Source of the DNA: Tissierellia bacterium
GTDB taxonomy: Bacteria; Bacillota; Clostridia; Tissierellales; Sedimentibacteraceae
DNA length: 13,902 nt
Assembly: GCA_028700795.1 (NCBI GenBank)
Contig: JAQVRY010000007.1
Coordinates: forward strand, 14,518-28,419
Direction: 5' to 3'
Shown here: positions 1 to 7,029 of the stretch, piece after piece
Layout of the letters: the number at the start of each line of letters is the position of its first letter
Numbering within the stretch: position 1 is the stretch's first letter
Position numbers and translations under genes: made by a program
Notes under the pieces: model-generated
Databases searched by the model: none
Told to the model about the DNA's origin: nothing
What the model saw: only the letters and a program-made list of their open reading frames with translations

Positions 1-904
1 ATTGCAGATTGTTTTGGTTTTTATGAAATATTTTAAATTTAGAAAAATCAATCTCCATAATAAAAATACTTGCAACCATTAGGGCGGCACCTACATAAGA
101 TTGGAGAGAAAGAACCTCGTTTGCAAGTGCGAATGCTACAATTCCGGCAAAAACAGTTTCCATAGAAAATATTACACCAACATGAGATGCTTCCGTATAT
201 TTCTGAGCTATACACTGGACAATAAATGCCACTCCGGTGCAGAAAACCGATAAAAACAACACAGGTCCCCAGTATTTAGGCTGTGTGGGCAAATGAGGAG
301 TTTCAAATATAAAAGCCAGTATTAAGGTGAATACACCGGTGGTTCCAAGCTGTAAAACACCTAAATGAAATGGATTCACATCTTCATATGTTACAGCCTT
401 TTCCGTAATCAATAAATGTCCCGCATAAAACAAAGCACACATAATACATAAAAGGTCTCCCAATAAGTTGTCATAATTAATGGAGAAATCATCTTTTAAT
501 GTTAATAGTGCTATACCCACAAAACTCACTAAAATTACAAAGGTTTGTTTTTTGCCTGGTAGTTTCTTATAAATTAATGCAGATAATATTGGAGTGAAAA
601 TTACGGTAAGACCGCATAAAAAACCTACATTTGACAATGTGGTATATTGAGTGCCAAAGGTTGCACCCATGTATACAAATACCAATGCACCTCCTAAAAG
701 AAGGCTAAATTTAATGGTTGTTTTTGAAATATTTTTTAATTTACGAAAAGTTAGTATAAAAGCAACAGTAAATGCTATTATGAATCTGTTAGAATTTAAG
801 GTGAAGGGTCCCATATCCTCTAAACTTAAATCAGTTAAGTAATATGAAATGCCCCATCCAAGTGTTACCATCAAAAGAGATAAATCTGCTTTTAATTTCG
901 TCAT
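1..904 (-). CDS. EamA/DMT-family transporter (C-terminus cut by window edge)
   Basis: An open frame of 301 codons runs from ATG at 904 to the left edge without a stop, so only the extreme C-terminus can be missing. The conceptual protein begins MTKLKADLSLLMVTLGWGIS and is almost entirely hydrophobic, with about ten membrane segments in two tandem halves (roughly residues 5-140 and 150-290). This is the usual layout of EamA drug/metabolite carriers of about 300 residues. The Lys/Asn-rich tail at the edge suggests the stop lies just outside. A purine-rich AAGGGGG ribosome binding site precedes the ATG, and a TTGCTT-17-TAGAAT promoter lies upstream, so it is probably transcribed separately from the operon ending 95 bases away. 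Substrate cannot be told from sequence; the family exports metabolites or amino acids. Confidence 0.88.
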   Translation of the reverse strand, partial: MTKLKADLSLLMVTLGWGISYYLTDLSLEDMGPFTLNSNRFIIAFTVAFILTFRKLKNISKTTIKFSLLLGGALVFVYMGATFGTQYTTLSNVGFLCGLTVIFTPILSALIYKKLPGKKQTFVILVSFVGIALLTLKDDFSINYDNLLGDLLCIMCALFYAGHLLITEKAVTYEDVNPFHLGVLQLGTTGVFTLILAFIFETPHLPTQPKYWGPVLFLSVFCTGVAFIVQCIAQKYTEASHVGVIFSMETVFAGIVAFALANEVLSLQSYVGAALMVASIFIMEIDFSKFKIFHKNQNNLQ

Positions 905-932
905 TCTTCTGCCCCCTTTTTGCTTATGCTAT

Positions 933-961
933 ATTCTAATACAAATTTTAGAATTAAGCAA
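933..961 (-). promoter_or_regulatory. Sigma-A-type promoter for the EamA gene
   Basis: On the minus strand TTGCTT (961-956) and TAGAAT (938-933) are separated by exactly 17 bases, about 28 bases ahead of the EamA start. Five of six -10 bases and four of six -35 bases match the vegetative consensus. No convincing hairpin terminator separates it from the ABC ATPase gene upstream, so read-through is also possible. Confidence 0.5.
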
Positions 962-999
962 TGAAGAAAAAAGAATGACCAGTTTTGTATATGGACGCC

Positions 1000-2004
1000 T
1001 TAATTGATAGTCTCCCCATTTCTCAGCTTTGCTCTCATTGTATTAATTGTTTTGTCCATCTTTTCCAATTCTTTCAAAACTTCTTTTTCCTTGGAGCCGG
1101 TTTCATTAACTTTGTAAATACCACCGTTTTTTATAACAATTCTTTTATCGGCCATAAGAGCTAAGCTTGGGTCGTGGGTAGCCATAAGAACAATTTTTTC
1201 TTCATTAACCAACAAATTTAACGCTCTTTTTCTGTCTATTCCCGCATTTTCGATTTCATCAATCAAGACTATGGGAGAGGTGCTTAATATTGCAGTATCG
1301 GCAATCATTAAAGCTCTTGATTGTCCTCCGCTCAAGCCTGTTACGGGTGTGTTTAAATTGAATTTTTCACCGGCTAATTCATTGGCCGCTTCGACTATTT
1401 TTAAAACTACTTCCTGCTCATTTTCAACCATTCTGCTTTTTGCATGTAGCTCTAAGAATTCCTTAACGGTTAAGTCCATAATAAAATTCATATTTTGGGA
1501 TAGCTGGGCGACAAGCTTATTGCTTGTAGAAAATCTCATGCTGTAGTCAGGCTTCTCTCCGTTTATTAAAATAGTTCTTCCAGTTGGTGTGTCTCCGTTA
1601 GCTGCCCATTCAATATCAGCCAACAGCCTGCTTTTCCCGGAACCTGTAGGTCCCACAATTGAAACTATTTCACTCTTATTTATGGTAAGTTCTTCAAAGT
1701 TTTCTTTATTACCGTACTTATCTCTTCCTGCCAATATAGTTATTGAGTCTACATTATCTTTTTCAAGCCCTAAAAACTCAAGCATTTGGTTTATATATGC
1801 CTCTAAATCCGAGCTTATTTTAGGGACATCTATTGCCCACTCTTCGATTTCTTCTTCGGTAAAATGATTTAAATATTCAATAAAGGTTGAATCTTTAAAC
1901 CCATCAACATTTAATTTATTGTTTTCAAAGAAAGATAATACAAAAGGATATTGAGCTTCCAAGTCTTTGATTTTCTTCATTTCTAATTCTTTAATGCTTA
2001 TCAT
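1000..2004 (-). CDS. Soluble ABC-type ATPase with N-terminal helical domain, no permease partner
   Basis: This 334-residue protein has one complete ABC nucleotide-binding domain: Walker A GPTGSGKS (118-125), signature LSGGQ (224-228), Walker B IVLIDE (245-250) with catalytic Glu250, and the switch His277 in MATHDP. All key residues are intact, so it should hydrolyse ATP. Residues 1-80 are an acidic helical domain (around QYPFVLSFFENNKLNV) not normal in transporter ATPases and reminiscent of DUF1858-like modules. Residues 300-334 form a charged helical tail. There are no membrane segments. The start overlaps the GTPase gene by 14 bases and is backed by an AGGAG site 7 bases upstream; ATG at 1980 is the alternative. 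As last gene of the binding-protein/GTPase/ATPase operon, it probably drives the conformational cycle of that complex. The substrate is unknown. Confidence 0.85.
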   Translation of the reverse strand: MISIKELEMKKIKDLEAQYPFVLSFFENNKLNVDGFKDSTFIEYLNHFTEEEIEEWAIDVPKISSDLEAYINQMLEFLGLEKDNVDSITILAGRDKYGNKENFEELTINKSEIVSIVGPTGSGKSRLLADIEWAANGDTPTGRTILINGEKPDYSMRFSTSNKLVAQLSQNMNFIMDLTVKEFLELHAKSRMVENEQEVVLKIVEAANELAGEKFNLNTPVTGLSGGQSRALMIADTAILSTSPIVLIDEIENAGIDRKRALNLLVNEEKIVLMATHDPSLALMADKRIVIKNGGIYKVNETGSKEKEVLKELEKMDKTINTMRAKLRNGETIN

Positions 2005-2698
2005 TTTCTTCTCCTATATACATCTTTCTCACATTGCCCATCTGGTATTCTTCGCCTATTCTTGTTTCTCCCAAGCAGTATGAGCACATTGCTGAAGGCA
2101 TAGGGAACTTAAGCTCGCTACCCTTTACGGTTTCTATATTTGCATTTTCGTCGTAAATCAATGTGCTCAGTTCAAATGCCCCTTGACCTGTAAGTCCGTT
2201 AACAGACATAATTACAGCCTTAGGGTTTACAGAATTAACTCTTGATGCAAAAACTTCTCTTTCTGCCTGAGACACAATATCTCCTTTTGTTATTACTATA
2301 ATGTCGGCAGTTTTAAGCATTGGTCCTATTTTCTTGGGTGTGTTTATACCGCTTAAATTATCTATTACACAAATAGCTTTAATTCCATTTAAATAAGGTG
2401 AACATCTGTTGCATAGTCCTGCGCTTTCAGTTATTAATAAATCTAAACCTTCCTTATTACCCCATTTTACAACTTCTTCAATATTGCTCGCAAAAAAGTG
2501 GTCAGGGCACAATGATCCTGAAAGTCCTTTCCTCACAGGTATTCCTGCCTTTTCATACAATATATCATCGTCTGTATATAGACAGTCAAATTTTACTACT
2601 CCTGCATTTATGCTCCTTTTTTTGATTGCTTCAATAGTCTTTAAAATTACTGATGTTTTTCCTGAAGAAGGAGGCCCTGATATTATTACTAAATTCAT
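1991..2698 (-). CDS. HypB/UreG/CobW-like SIMIBI GTPase with two CxxC motifs
   Basis: The 235-residue protein opens with a P-loop GPPSSGKTS (8-16). A switch-like region ITESAGLCNRCSPY (89-102) corresponds to the ENxGNLxCP region of HypB. A guanine-specificity motif TKGD (137-140) stands in place of NKxD, followed by a VNGLTGQGAF segment typical of HypB/UreG proteins. Cys pairs at 96/99 (CNRC) and 205/208 (CSYC), plus Cys64 and Cys39, could bind a metal or iron-sulfur cluster. Family members deliver Ni, Co or Zn or cofactors using GTP, so a metallochaperone role is inferred, not shown. Its ATG overlaps the preceding stop by one base (TAATG), with AGGGAG about 10 bases upstream, indicating translational coupling to the binding-protein gene. 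Confidence 0.8.
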   Translation of the reverse strand: MNLVIISGPPSSGKTSVILKTIEAIKKRSINAGVVKFDCLYTDDDILYEKAGIPVRKGLSGSLCPDHFFASNIEEVVKWGNKEGLDLLITESAGLCNRCSPYLNGIKAICVIDNLSGINTPKKIGPMLKTADIIVITKGDIVSQAEREVFASRVNSVNPKAVIMSVNGLTGQGAFELSTLIYDENANIETVKGSELKFPMPSAMCSYCLGETRIGEEYQMGNVRKMYIGEENDKH

Positions 2699-3888
2699 TA
2701 AATGTCATCTCCCTTCAATGTTTCATTAAAAATATTTTCGCATTTCTTTATTAAAGAAGAAATGTCATTTTCCTTTATAAAATCCCATCCGAGCCAAATG
2801 TATTTATTTTCCTTTGGTATTTCGTTATCTACTTCAGGATTAACACTTGGCATCTTGCCCTTGTGGGACAGAATTTCTCCTGCCTCCTTTGAAGCAAAAA
2901 AATCAACAATTTTCTTTGTTTTGTTTTTTGTTTCTTTCTTGCTAAGCATAAATATAGGGCTTATTATGGCTCCGTCTTTTGGCCACACTAACTCCATGGG
3001 ACTTCCTTCCCTCACCATCCAGGTAAAGAAATAAGGCATTATTGTAATTGCAGGTCTTTCTCTTTTCATATGTGACTTAACCATTTCAGAAGGATGCATA
3101 TTTTTTTGGAATACTCTTGCCAACCTTCTTATGCCATCTTCACCGTATATTTTATACATATTCAGCAATAAAGCATTGAATAAATCAAAGTCGCTTATTG
3201 GAAGACTCACGTTGTTTGCAAATTCACCCGACATTAATTCTTCCCAGCTTTGTGGTATTTTTCTTCCTTTCAGTTCATCTTTATTTACAAGAAAAACAGC
3301 AGGAACTATACCAAGTATTGAATATTGACCGCTTGGGTCTTCAAGATTATATTCTGAGAAGTCCTGGTTATATTTTTGTATTCCCGTTATATCTTCAAAA
3401 AGATTTTCCGATTTATATTTTCCCAAAAGATTTTTATCAAAAAATAAGTCAAAACCTGCAGATATGAACAAATCCGGAACCTTCTCCGAGTTTTCCAAAT
3501 CATTCTTTATCCAGTCAATTCCCATAGATGCAGCCTTTAATTCATAATTTAAATTAAAATCAAAATTTTGCTCACTTAACCACTTTTCAAAGGTTTCCAT
3601 CAAAGGAACTTTAACAGGGCAGGGAAGCACTCCGGTTATTCTTATTGTTTCTTTATATTTGTTTTGAACAATTTTATTCTCTTCAATTCTTTCCATCAAT
3701 TGATTCACAAACTCATCTGCATTAATTTTTTTAGATTTTAGTACATTCTCCAATGAAATGGAGCTTCCAATAATCTTTCTCAGGTTGTCATCTTTTAAAT
3801 TGTCAAATCCCAAAGATATTAAAAGTTCTGTAGCTTCTTTGTACTTTTCGGTTATATTGAACAATGTATCCTTTATATTTATATCCAT
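2698..3888 (-). CDS. Cytoplasmic solute-binding-protein-like protein with DUF1858-like N-terminus
   Basis: From the chosen start the protein has 396 residues. Residues 1-68 form a helical module (TLFNITEKYKEATELLISLG and following) resembling DUF1858 or the N-terminus of DUF438 proteins. Residues about 80-390 resemble a type-2 periplasmic binding protein of the iron/thiamine/spermidine kind, including LGIVPAVFLVNKDELKGRKI (192-211) and PQSWEELMSGEF (212-223). There is no signal peptide, lipobox or membrane segment, so it should stay in the cytoplasm, which is very unusual for this fold. ATG at 3888 is preferred over 3939 because an AAAGGAG site sits 6 bases upstream and the extra 17 residues are not hydrophobic. 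It is the first gene of a three-gene operon with a GTPase and ABC ATPase. The ligand is unknown. Confidence 0.8.
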   Translation of the reverse strand: MDINIKDTLFNITEKYKEATELLISLGFDNLKDDNLRKIIGSSISLENVLKSKKINADEFVNQLMERIEENKIVQNKYKETIRITGVLPCPVKVPLMETFEKWLSEQNFDFNLNYELKAASMGIDWIKNDLENSEKVPDLFISAGFDLFFDKNLLGKYKSENLFEDITGIQKYNQDFSEYNLEDPSGQYSILGIVPAVFLVNKDELKGRKIPQSWEELMSGEFANNVSLPISDFDLFNALLLNMYKIYGEDGIRRLARVFQKNMHPSEMVKSHMKRERPAITIMPYFFTWMVREGSPMELVWPKDGAIISPIFMLSKKETKNKTKKIVDFFASKEAGEILSHKGKMPSVNPEVDNEIPKENKYIWLGWDFIKENDISSLIKKCENIFNETLKGDDI

Positions 3889-3945
3889 TGGTTTCTCCTT
3901 TTCTATTACCATCCGGTATTTTGGATTACATAAAAACAATTATGT

Positions 3946-3963
3946 TGACAAATGTGACAAATG
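3946..3963. repeat. Two perfect tandem 9-bp repeats in the operon leader
   Basis: TGACAAATG occurs twice back to back, followed by a further TG. It lies 58 bases ahead of the binding-protein start, inside the probable untranslated leader. It could be an operator made of half-sites in direct repeat, or chance in AT-rich DNA. Confidence 0.5.
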
Positions 3964-4002
3964 TGCATTGTATTATAGTTATACCTAAAGAGTCTGACTG
4001 TC

Positions 4003-4058
4003 ATTATATCTATTGTATTTTAACACATTTCGAGTTAAATAATTGTAACATTTGTTAC
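4003..4058 (-). promoter_or_regulatory. Candidate promoter with CRP/FNR-like palindrome for the SBP-GTPase-ABC operon
   Basis: A 14-bp palindrome, GTAACATTTGTTAC, at 4045-4058 has six-base arms around a TT centre (form GTAAC-N4-GTTAC). On the minus strand a -10-like TAAAAT (4022-4017) implies a start near 4010, placing the palindrome centre at about -41.5, the class II position used by CRP/FNR activators. A perfect TATAAT (4008-4003) lies further downstream as an alternative -10. Neither has a good -35, which fits activator dependence. From memory, HcpR-type regulators of clostridia use sites of this form; this was not verified. Confidence 0.45.
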
Positions 4059-4067
4059 CAAATACGC

Positions 4068-4114
4068 GGACATTCCTCTACCCCAAAGTCAATCTCTATA
4101 TTAGAGGTGTGTCC
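4068..4114. repeat. Palindromic intergenic element (REP/MITE-like) with a competing inner hairpin
   Basis: Arms at 4068-4080 and 4102-4114 pair over 13 positions with one mismatch and one G-U, around a 21-base loop. The arms carry CCTCTA/TAGAGG and GGACA/TGTCC. Part of the loop (CTCTA at 4094-4098) can instead pair with TAGAG at 4102-4106, giving two mutually exclusive hairpins. GGGGAC-flanked palindromes of this style remind me of dispersed elements mobilised by REP-associated (IS200-like) transposases in clostridia, but no transposase is present here. Confidence 0.45.
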
Positions 4115-4120
4115 CCTTTC

Positions 4121-4141
4121 CCCTAACAAATAGGGTTAGGG
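4121..4141. repeat. 7-bp inverted repeat across the ATP-grasp stop codon
   Basis: CCCTAAC (4121-4127) and GTTAGGG (4135-4141) pair around a 7-base loop and include the TAA stop of the ATP-grasp gene. No U-run follows on the minus strand, so it is not a standard intrinsic terminator, though it could stabilise the 3' end of the message. Confidence 0.4.
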
Positions 4142-4990
4142 CATCTTTATCCATTTAAACAGCTCAATGGGAATGTCTATATCCGATACCATAGTAATTG
4201 TTCTGAAGCCTGCATTACCGTTTACCTCGCATACAGTGAATGAATCCTTTGTGAAAAGTAAATCTATACCGCAAAATTCAAGACCTATTGCTTTGGCGGC
4301 GCTTAGAGAGATTTCTTTGATTGAATCTGTCAATTCATATTTTTCAACTCTTCCTCCCAATGAATAATTGGATTTAAAGCTGCTGTCTGAAATCCTTTTT
4401 ACACAGCCTAATACCTTGTCTCCCAGCACATAGACGCGAATATCCATTCCATAGCTAAACTCTATAAACTCTTGGCAAAAATATTCATCGTTTATTTTAT
4501 AGTAAACATTATTATATTCTTCTTCATCTTCAATGAGATAAACTCCCTTACCTTGGGAGCCTTCATTTTCTTTCATAACAAACTTCCTATTATAAAAGTA
4601 ATTATGAATGAATTCATAATTTTTTTCTTTTGTGAACAGAAATTTGGGAGTGCTTACATTGTTTTTAACCAAAAGCTGAGCAGTTACGGCTTTGCTTCGG
4701 GAATTAAACATTGACAGGGTGGAATTAATAACCCTTATACCTAAGTTTTCAAGCTGCATGCTTATTGTGTAATTATAGTCTCTCATTATGACAAAGTCCG
4801 GAAATTTTAGGCTTTTATCTCTATATATGAATTCTGTTTTGTTATTGTTATTCAAAATTATTAACTCATCGCTAAAAACAATATCAATACAGATACCGTT
4901 TTTAAATGCACTTTCCTTCATCCAGTCAAATGCATTGTTTCCAAATTTATTATTTATAGTCTCCTTGGGATAAATCATCCATCCGTACAT
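4136..4990 (-). CDS. RimK-like ATP-grasp ligase
   Basis: A 284-residue soluble protein with the ATP-grasp fold of the RimK/LysX group, which joins an amino acid to a carboxylate by way of an acyl-phosphate. Visible elements are the nucleotide-binding Lys140 in FVMKENEG, the Gly-rich loop GSQGKG (144-149), QEFIEF (173-178), DIRVYVLGDKVLG (183-195), the phosphate/Mg region NYSLGGRVEKYEL (208-220), GIDLLF with Asp243, and the metal ligands E255 and N257 in CEVNGNAGF. All expected catalytic residues are present. The start is set by an AAGGAG site 6 bases upstream. The gene has its own leader and no obvious partner peptide or biosynthetic neighbour, so the acceptor substrate (protein tail, peptide or cofactor such as a polyglutamate) cannot be named. 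Confidence 0.85.
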   Translation of the reverse strand: MYGWMIYPKETINNKFGNNAFDWMKESAFKNGICIDIVFSDELIILNNNNKTEFIYRDKSLKFPDFVIMRDYNYTISMQLENLGIRVINSTLSMFNSRSKAVTAQLLVKNNVSTPKFLFTKEKNYEFIHNYFYNRKFVMKENEGSQGKGVYLIEDEEEYNNVYYKINDEYFCQEFIEFSYGMDIRVYVLGDKVLGCVKRISDSSFKSNYSLGGRVEKYELTDSIKEISLSAAKAIGLEFCGIDLLFTKDSFTVCEVNGNAGFRTITMVSDIDIPIELFKWIKMP

Positions 4991-5002
4991 ACCTAGCTCC
5001 TT

Positions 5003-5050
5003 TTTTAGGGACAGTCTCTCTAAAACCCTAAAATTATTCAGAAAATTATA
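5003..5050 (-). promoter_or_regulatory. ATP-grasp leader: -10 TATAAT and an SD-proximal hairpin
   Basis: On the minus strand a perfect TATAAT (5050-5045) lies upstream of a hairpin with arms TTTTAGGG (5033-5026) and CCCTAAAA (5010-5003) around a 15-base loop. The hairpin ends directly against the AAGGAG ribosome binding site. It could modulate translation initiation. It might instead be a remnant of a mobile-element end, since the loop reads TTTTAGAGAGACTGT. No good -35 was found. Confidence 0.4.
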
Positions 5051-5105
5051 AAAATATTAAGCGAACATTTGCAGGACACTACAATAATTCTTAGCGAATG
5101 AAGGT

Positions 5106-5169
5106 TAAAAATTCGTTAAGCAGCTTGCACTGTTCGAACGAAGTGAGTTTGCAAGCTGTAGGATTTTTA
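5106..5169. repeat. Structured intergenic repeat, possible terminator of the ABC exporter operon
   Basis: A perfect 9-bp inverted repeat, CAGCTTGCA (5121-5129) and TGCAAGCTG (5150-5158), surrounds a 20-base loop that itself contains the palindrome GTTCGAAC (5132-5139). An outer stem pairs TAAAAATTC (5106-5114) with GGATTTTTA (5161-5169), with one G-U. Read on the minus strand it follows the exporter stop by about 40 bases and ends in AATTTTTAA, so it may terminate transcription. The sequence style is that of dispersed clostridial intergenic repeats. Confidence 0.5.
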
Positions 5170-5208
5170 GCCGGAATGAGCTCATAGTCAACTTATGCCA
5201 AGAGGATG

Positions 5209-7029
5209 TCATTCAAGTTCCGCTATTCCTGCATTCAATGCATAGTAGCGTCCTTTTTGTGCCATCAGTTCATCATGATTGCCACGCTCAATAATTTCTC
5301 CATGTTCAAGCACCATTATAGCATTGGAATCACGAACCGTGGACAATCTATGGGCTATAACAAAAGTTGTTCTACCTTCCATTAATTTGTCCATGCCTTC
5401 TGCTATTAGTTTTTCTGTTCTTGTATCTACGGAAGACGTGGCTTCATCAAGAATTAAAATTATTGGGTCAGCTATAGCAGCTCTTGCAATTGACAAAAGC
5501 TGTCTTTCTCCCTGAGATAAATTTTGTCCATCAGAAGAAAGTATTGTATCATAGCCCTCAGGTAGATGCTGTATAAAATAATGTGCATTTGCAAGCTTTG
5601 CTGCTTCTACTACTTCATCATCCTTAGCATCCAATCTTCCGTACCTGATATTTTCCTTCACTGTTCCCTCAAACAGGTGAACATCCTGTAATACTATGCT
5701 CATAGTGCTTCGTAAATCATGCTTGTTAATTCTTTTGATATCTATTCCGTCATAAAGTATAACTCCCTCATTTATTTCATAAAACCTATTTATAAGATTT
5801 GTAATTGTTGTTTTCCCTGCACCGGTGGAGCCTACAAAGGCTATCTTTTGTCCGGGCTTTGCGTAAAGATTTATTTTATTTAGAACCGTTTTTTCCGGCA
5901 CATAACCAAAGCTCACATCTTTAAATGTTATAAATCCTTTGAGTGGTACTTCATCATATTTTCCGTTACCTTTTGGAATCATCCAGCAAAGATTTCTTCT
6001 TCCTTCGCAATCCTTTATCAAAGAAACATCGCCCTCATCGGTTTCAATTTCCTCATCCAATACATTAAATATTCTTTCTGCTCCTGCCAAGGCAGCAAAC
6101 AATGTGTTAAGTTGATTTGAAACCTGCGTAATAGGTCTTGATATTGACCTGGTATATAGAAGGAATGAAGCTATATTACCTATACTCAGGCGATTAATCA
6201 TTACTAAATATGCCCCTAACATTGATATCAAAGCATACATAACAAAGGACAGATTGCCCATAATAGGCATCAGCATTACACCATAGGTAGATGCTAAGGT
6301 GCTTGTATTTCTTAATTCTTCATTCTTTTTACTGAAAGTATCAATAGCCCTATCCTCATAGTTAAATACCTTTATAACCTTTTGGCCTGTCATCATTTCT
6401 TCAATATAACCGTTCATATCTGCCAAAGCGGCTTGCTGCATACGAAAGTTTTTTGCAGATCTCTTGCCTACAAATGTGACTGAATAGAGCATTACCACAA
6501 GCATTGCCACCACCACGGTTGTTAAAATTGGACTCAAAATAAGCATCACTGCAAATGTTCCAACAACTGTTACAAATGATATAAGAATTTGTGAAACGCT
6601 TTGCTCAAGAGATTGGTTAAGCATATCCACATCATTGGTAAAGGTAGACATCAATTCACCGTGAGAGTGTTTATCAAAATATGAAACAGGAAGTTTTTCT
6701 ATGTGAGAAAACATGTCTTCACGTATTTTATGAACTGTTCTTTGTGCCAATTTTGCCATGGACAGGTTGCCTATATATTGTGAAAGTGAAATCACTGCTA
6801 CCATCGCTGCCATAATAAGAATATACTTAACAAATAGTTCATGGTCATGGTCTCCGATAAAAGTGTCAATAACAGGGCTTAGCATCCCGTTTATTCCAAT
6901 TTCGGCCAAGGAACCAATTACTATAAAGAAAATTCCTCCAAAAAACAAAATTATATTAAATTTAAAATAACTGAATAATCTTAAAAATGTTTTTTTAGGG
7001 TCTTTAGGTCTTAATTGTTTTTGTTTCAT
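5209..7029 (-). CDS. Heterodimeric ABC exporter subunit, catalytically complete NBD
   Basis: A 606-residue fused half-transporter: six membrane segments in residues about 20-310, then an ABC domain with Walker A GSTGAGKT (400-407), Q448, signature LSQGE (504-508, non-canonical), Walker B ILILDE (524-529) with catalytic Glu529, and switch His560. A hydrophilic insert at about 335-365 (around CWMIPKGNGKYDE) separates the membrane and ATPase parts, as in clostridial YfiC-like exporters. The start ATGA overlaps the stop of the upstream half-transporter by four bases, so the two are co-translated. Together they match the asymmetric exporter type of TM287/288, BmrCD and LmrCD, which expel drugs, peptides or lipids. 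The particular substrate is not visible. Confidence 0.92.
   Translation of the reverse strand: MKQKQLRPKDPKKTFLRLFSYFKFNIILFFGGIFFIVIGSLAEIGINGMLSPVIDTFIGDHDHELFVKYILIMAAMVAVISLSQYIGNLSMAKLAQRTVHKIREDMFSHIEKLPVSYFDKHSHGELMSTFTNDVDMLNQSLEQSVSQILISFVTVVGTFAVMLILSPILTTVVVAMLVVMLYSVTFVGKRSAKNFRMQQAALADMNGYIEEMMTGQKVIKVFNYEDRAIDTFSKKNEELRNTSTLASTYGVMLMPIMGNLSFVMYALISMLGAYLVMINRLSIGNIASFLLYTRSISRPITQVSNQLNTLFAALAGAERIFNVLDEEIETDEGDVSLIKDCEGRRNLCWMIPKGNGKYDEVPLKGFITFKDVSFGYVPEKTVLNKINLYAKPGQKIAFVGSTGAGKTTITNLINRFYEINEGVILYDGIDIKRINKHDLRSTMSIVLQDVHLFEGTVKENIRYGRLDAKDDEVVEAAKLANAHYFIQHLPEGYDTILSSDGQNLSQGERQLLSIARAAIADPIILILDEATSSVDTRTEKLIAEGMDKLMEGRTTFVIAHRLSTVRDSNAIMVLEHGEIIERGNHDELMAQKGRYYALNAGIAELE

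Noticed and set aside
651..842. Plus-strand 63-residue frame
   Set aside because: Antisense shadow of the EamA gene, with no ribosome binding site and biased composition; the other plus-strand frames between 1271 and 11635 are likewise shadows of minus-strand genes.
3889..3939. Longer start for the binding-protein gene adding 17 residues (MFLCNPKYRMVIEKEKP)
   Set aside because: No ribosome binding site precedes it, the extension is not a signal peptide, and a strong AAAGGAG lies before the ATG at 3888.
3945..3979. Plus-strand promoter TTGACA with TATTAT or TATAGT
   Set aside because: Spacing of 20 or more bases and no plus-strand gene downstream; the TTGACA is part of the tandem repeat.
4991..5208. 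Riboswitch or small RNA in the ATP-grasp upstream gap
   Set aside because: Only simple inverted repeats are visible; no known riboswitch core could be matched by eye.
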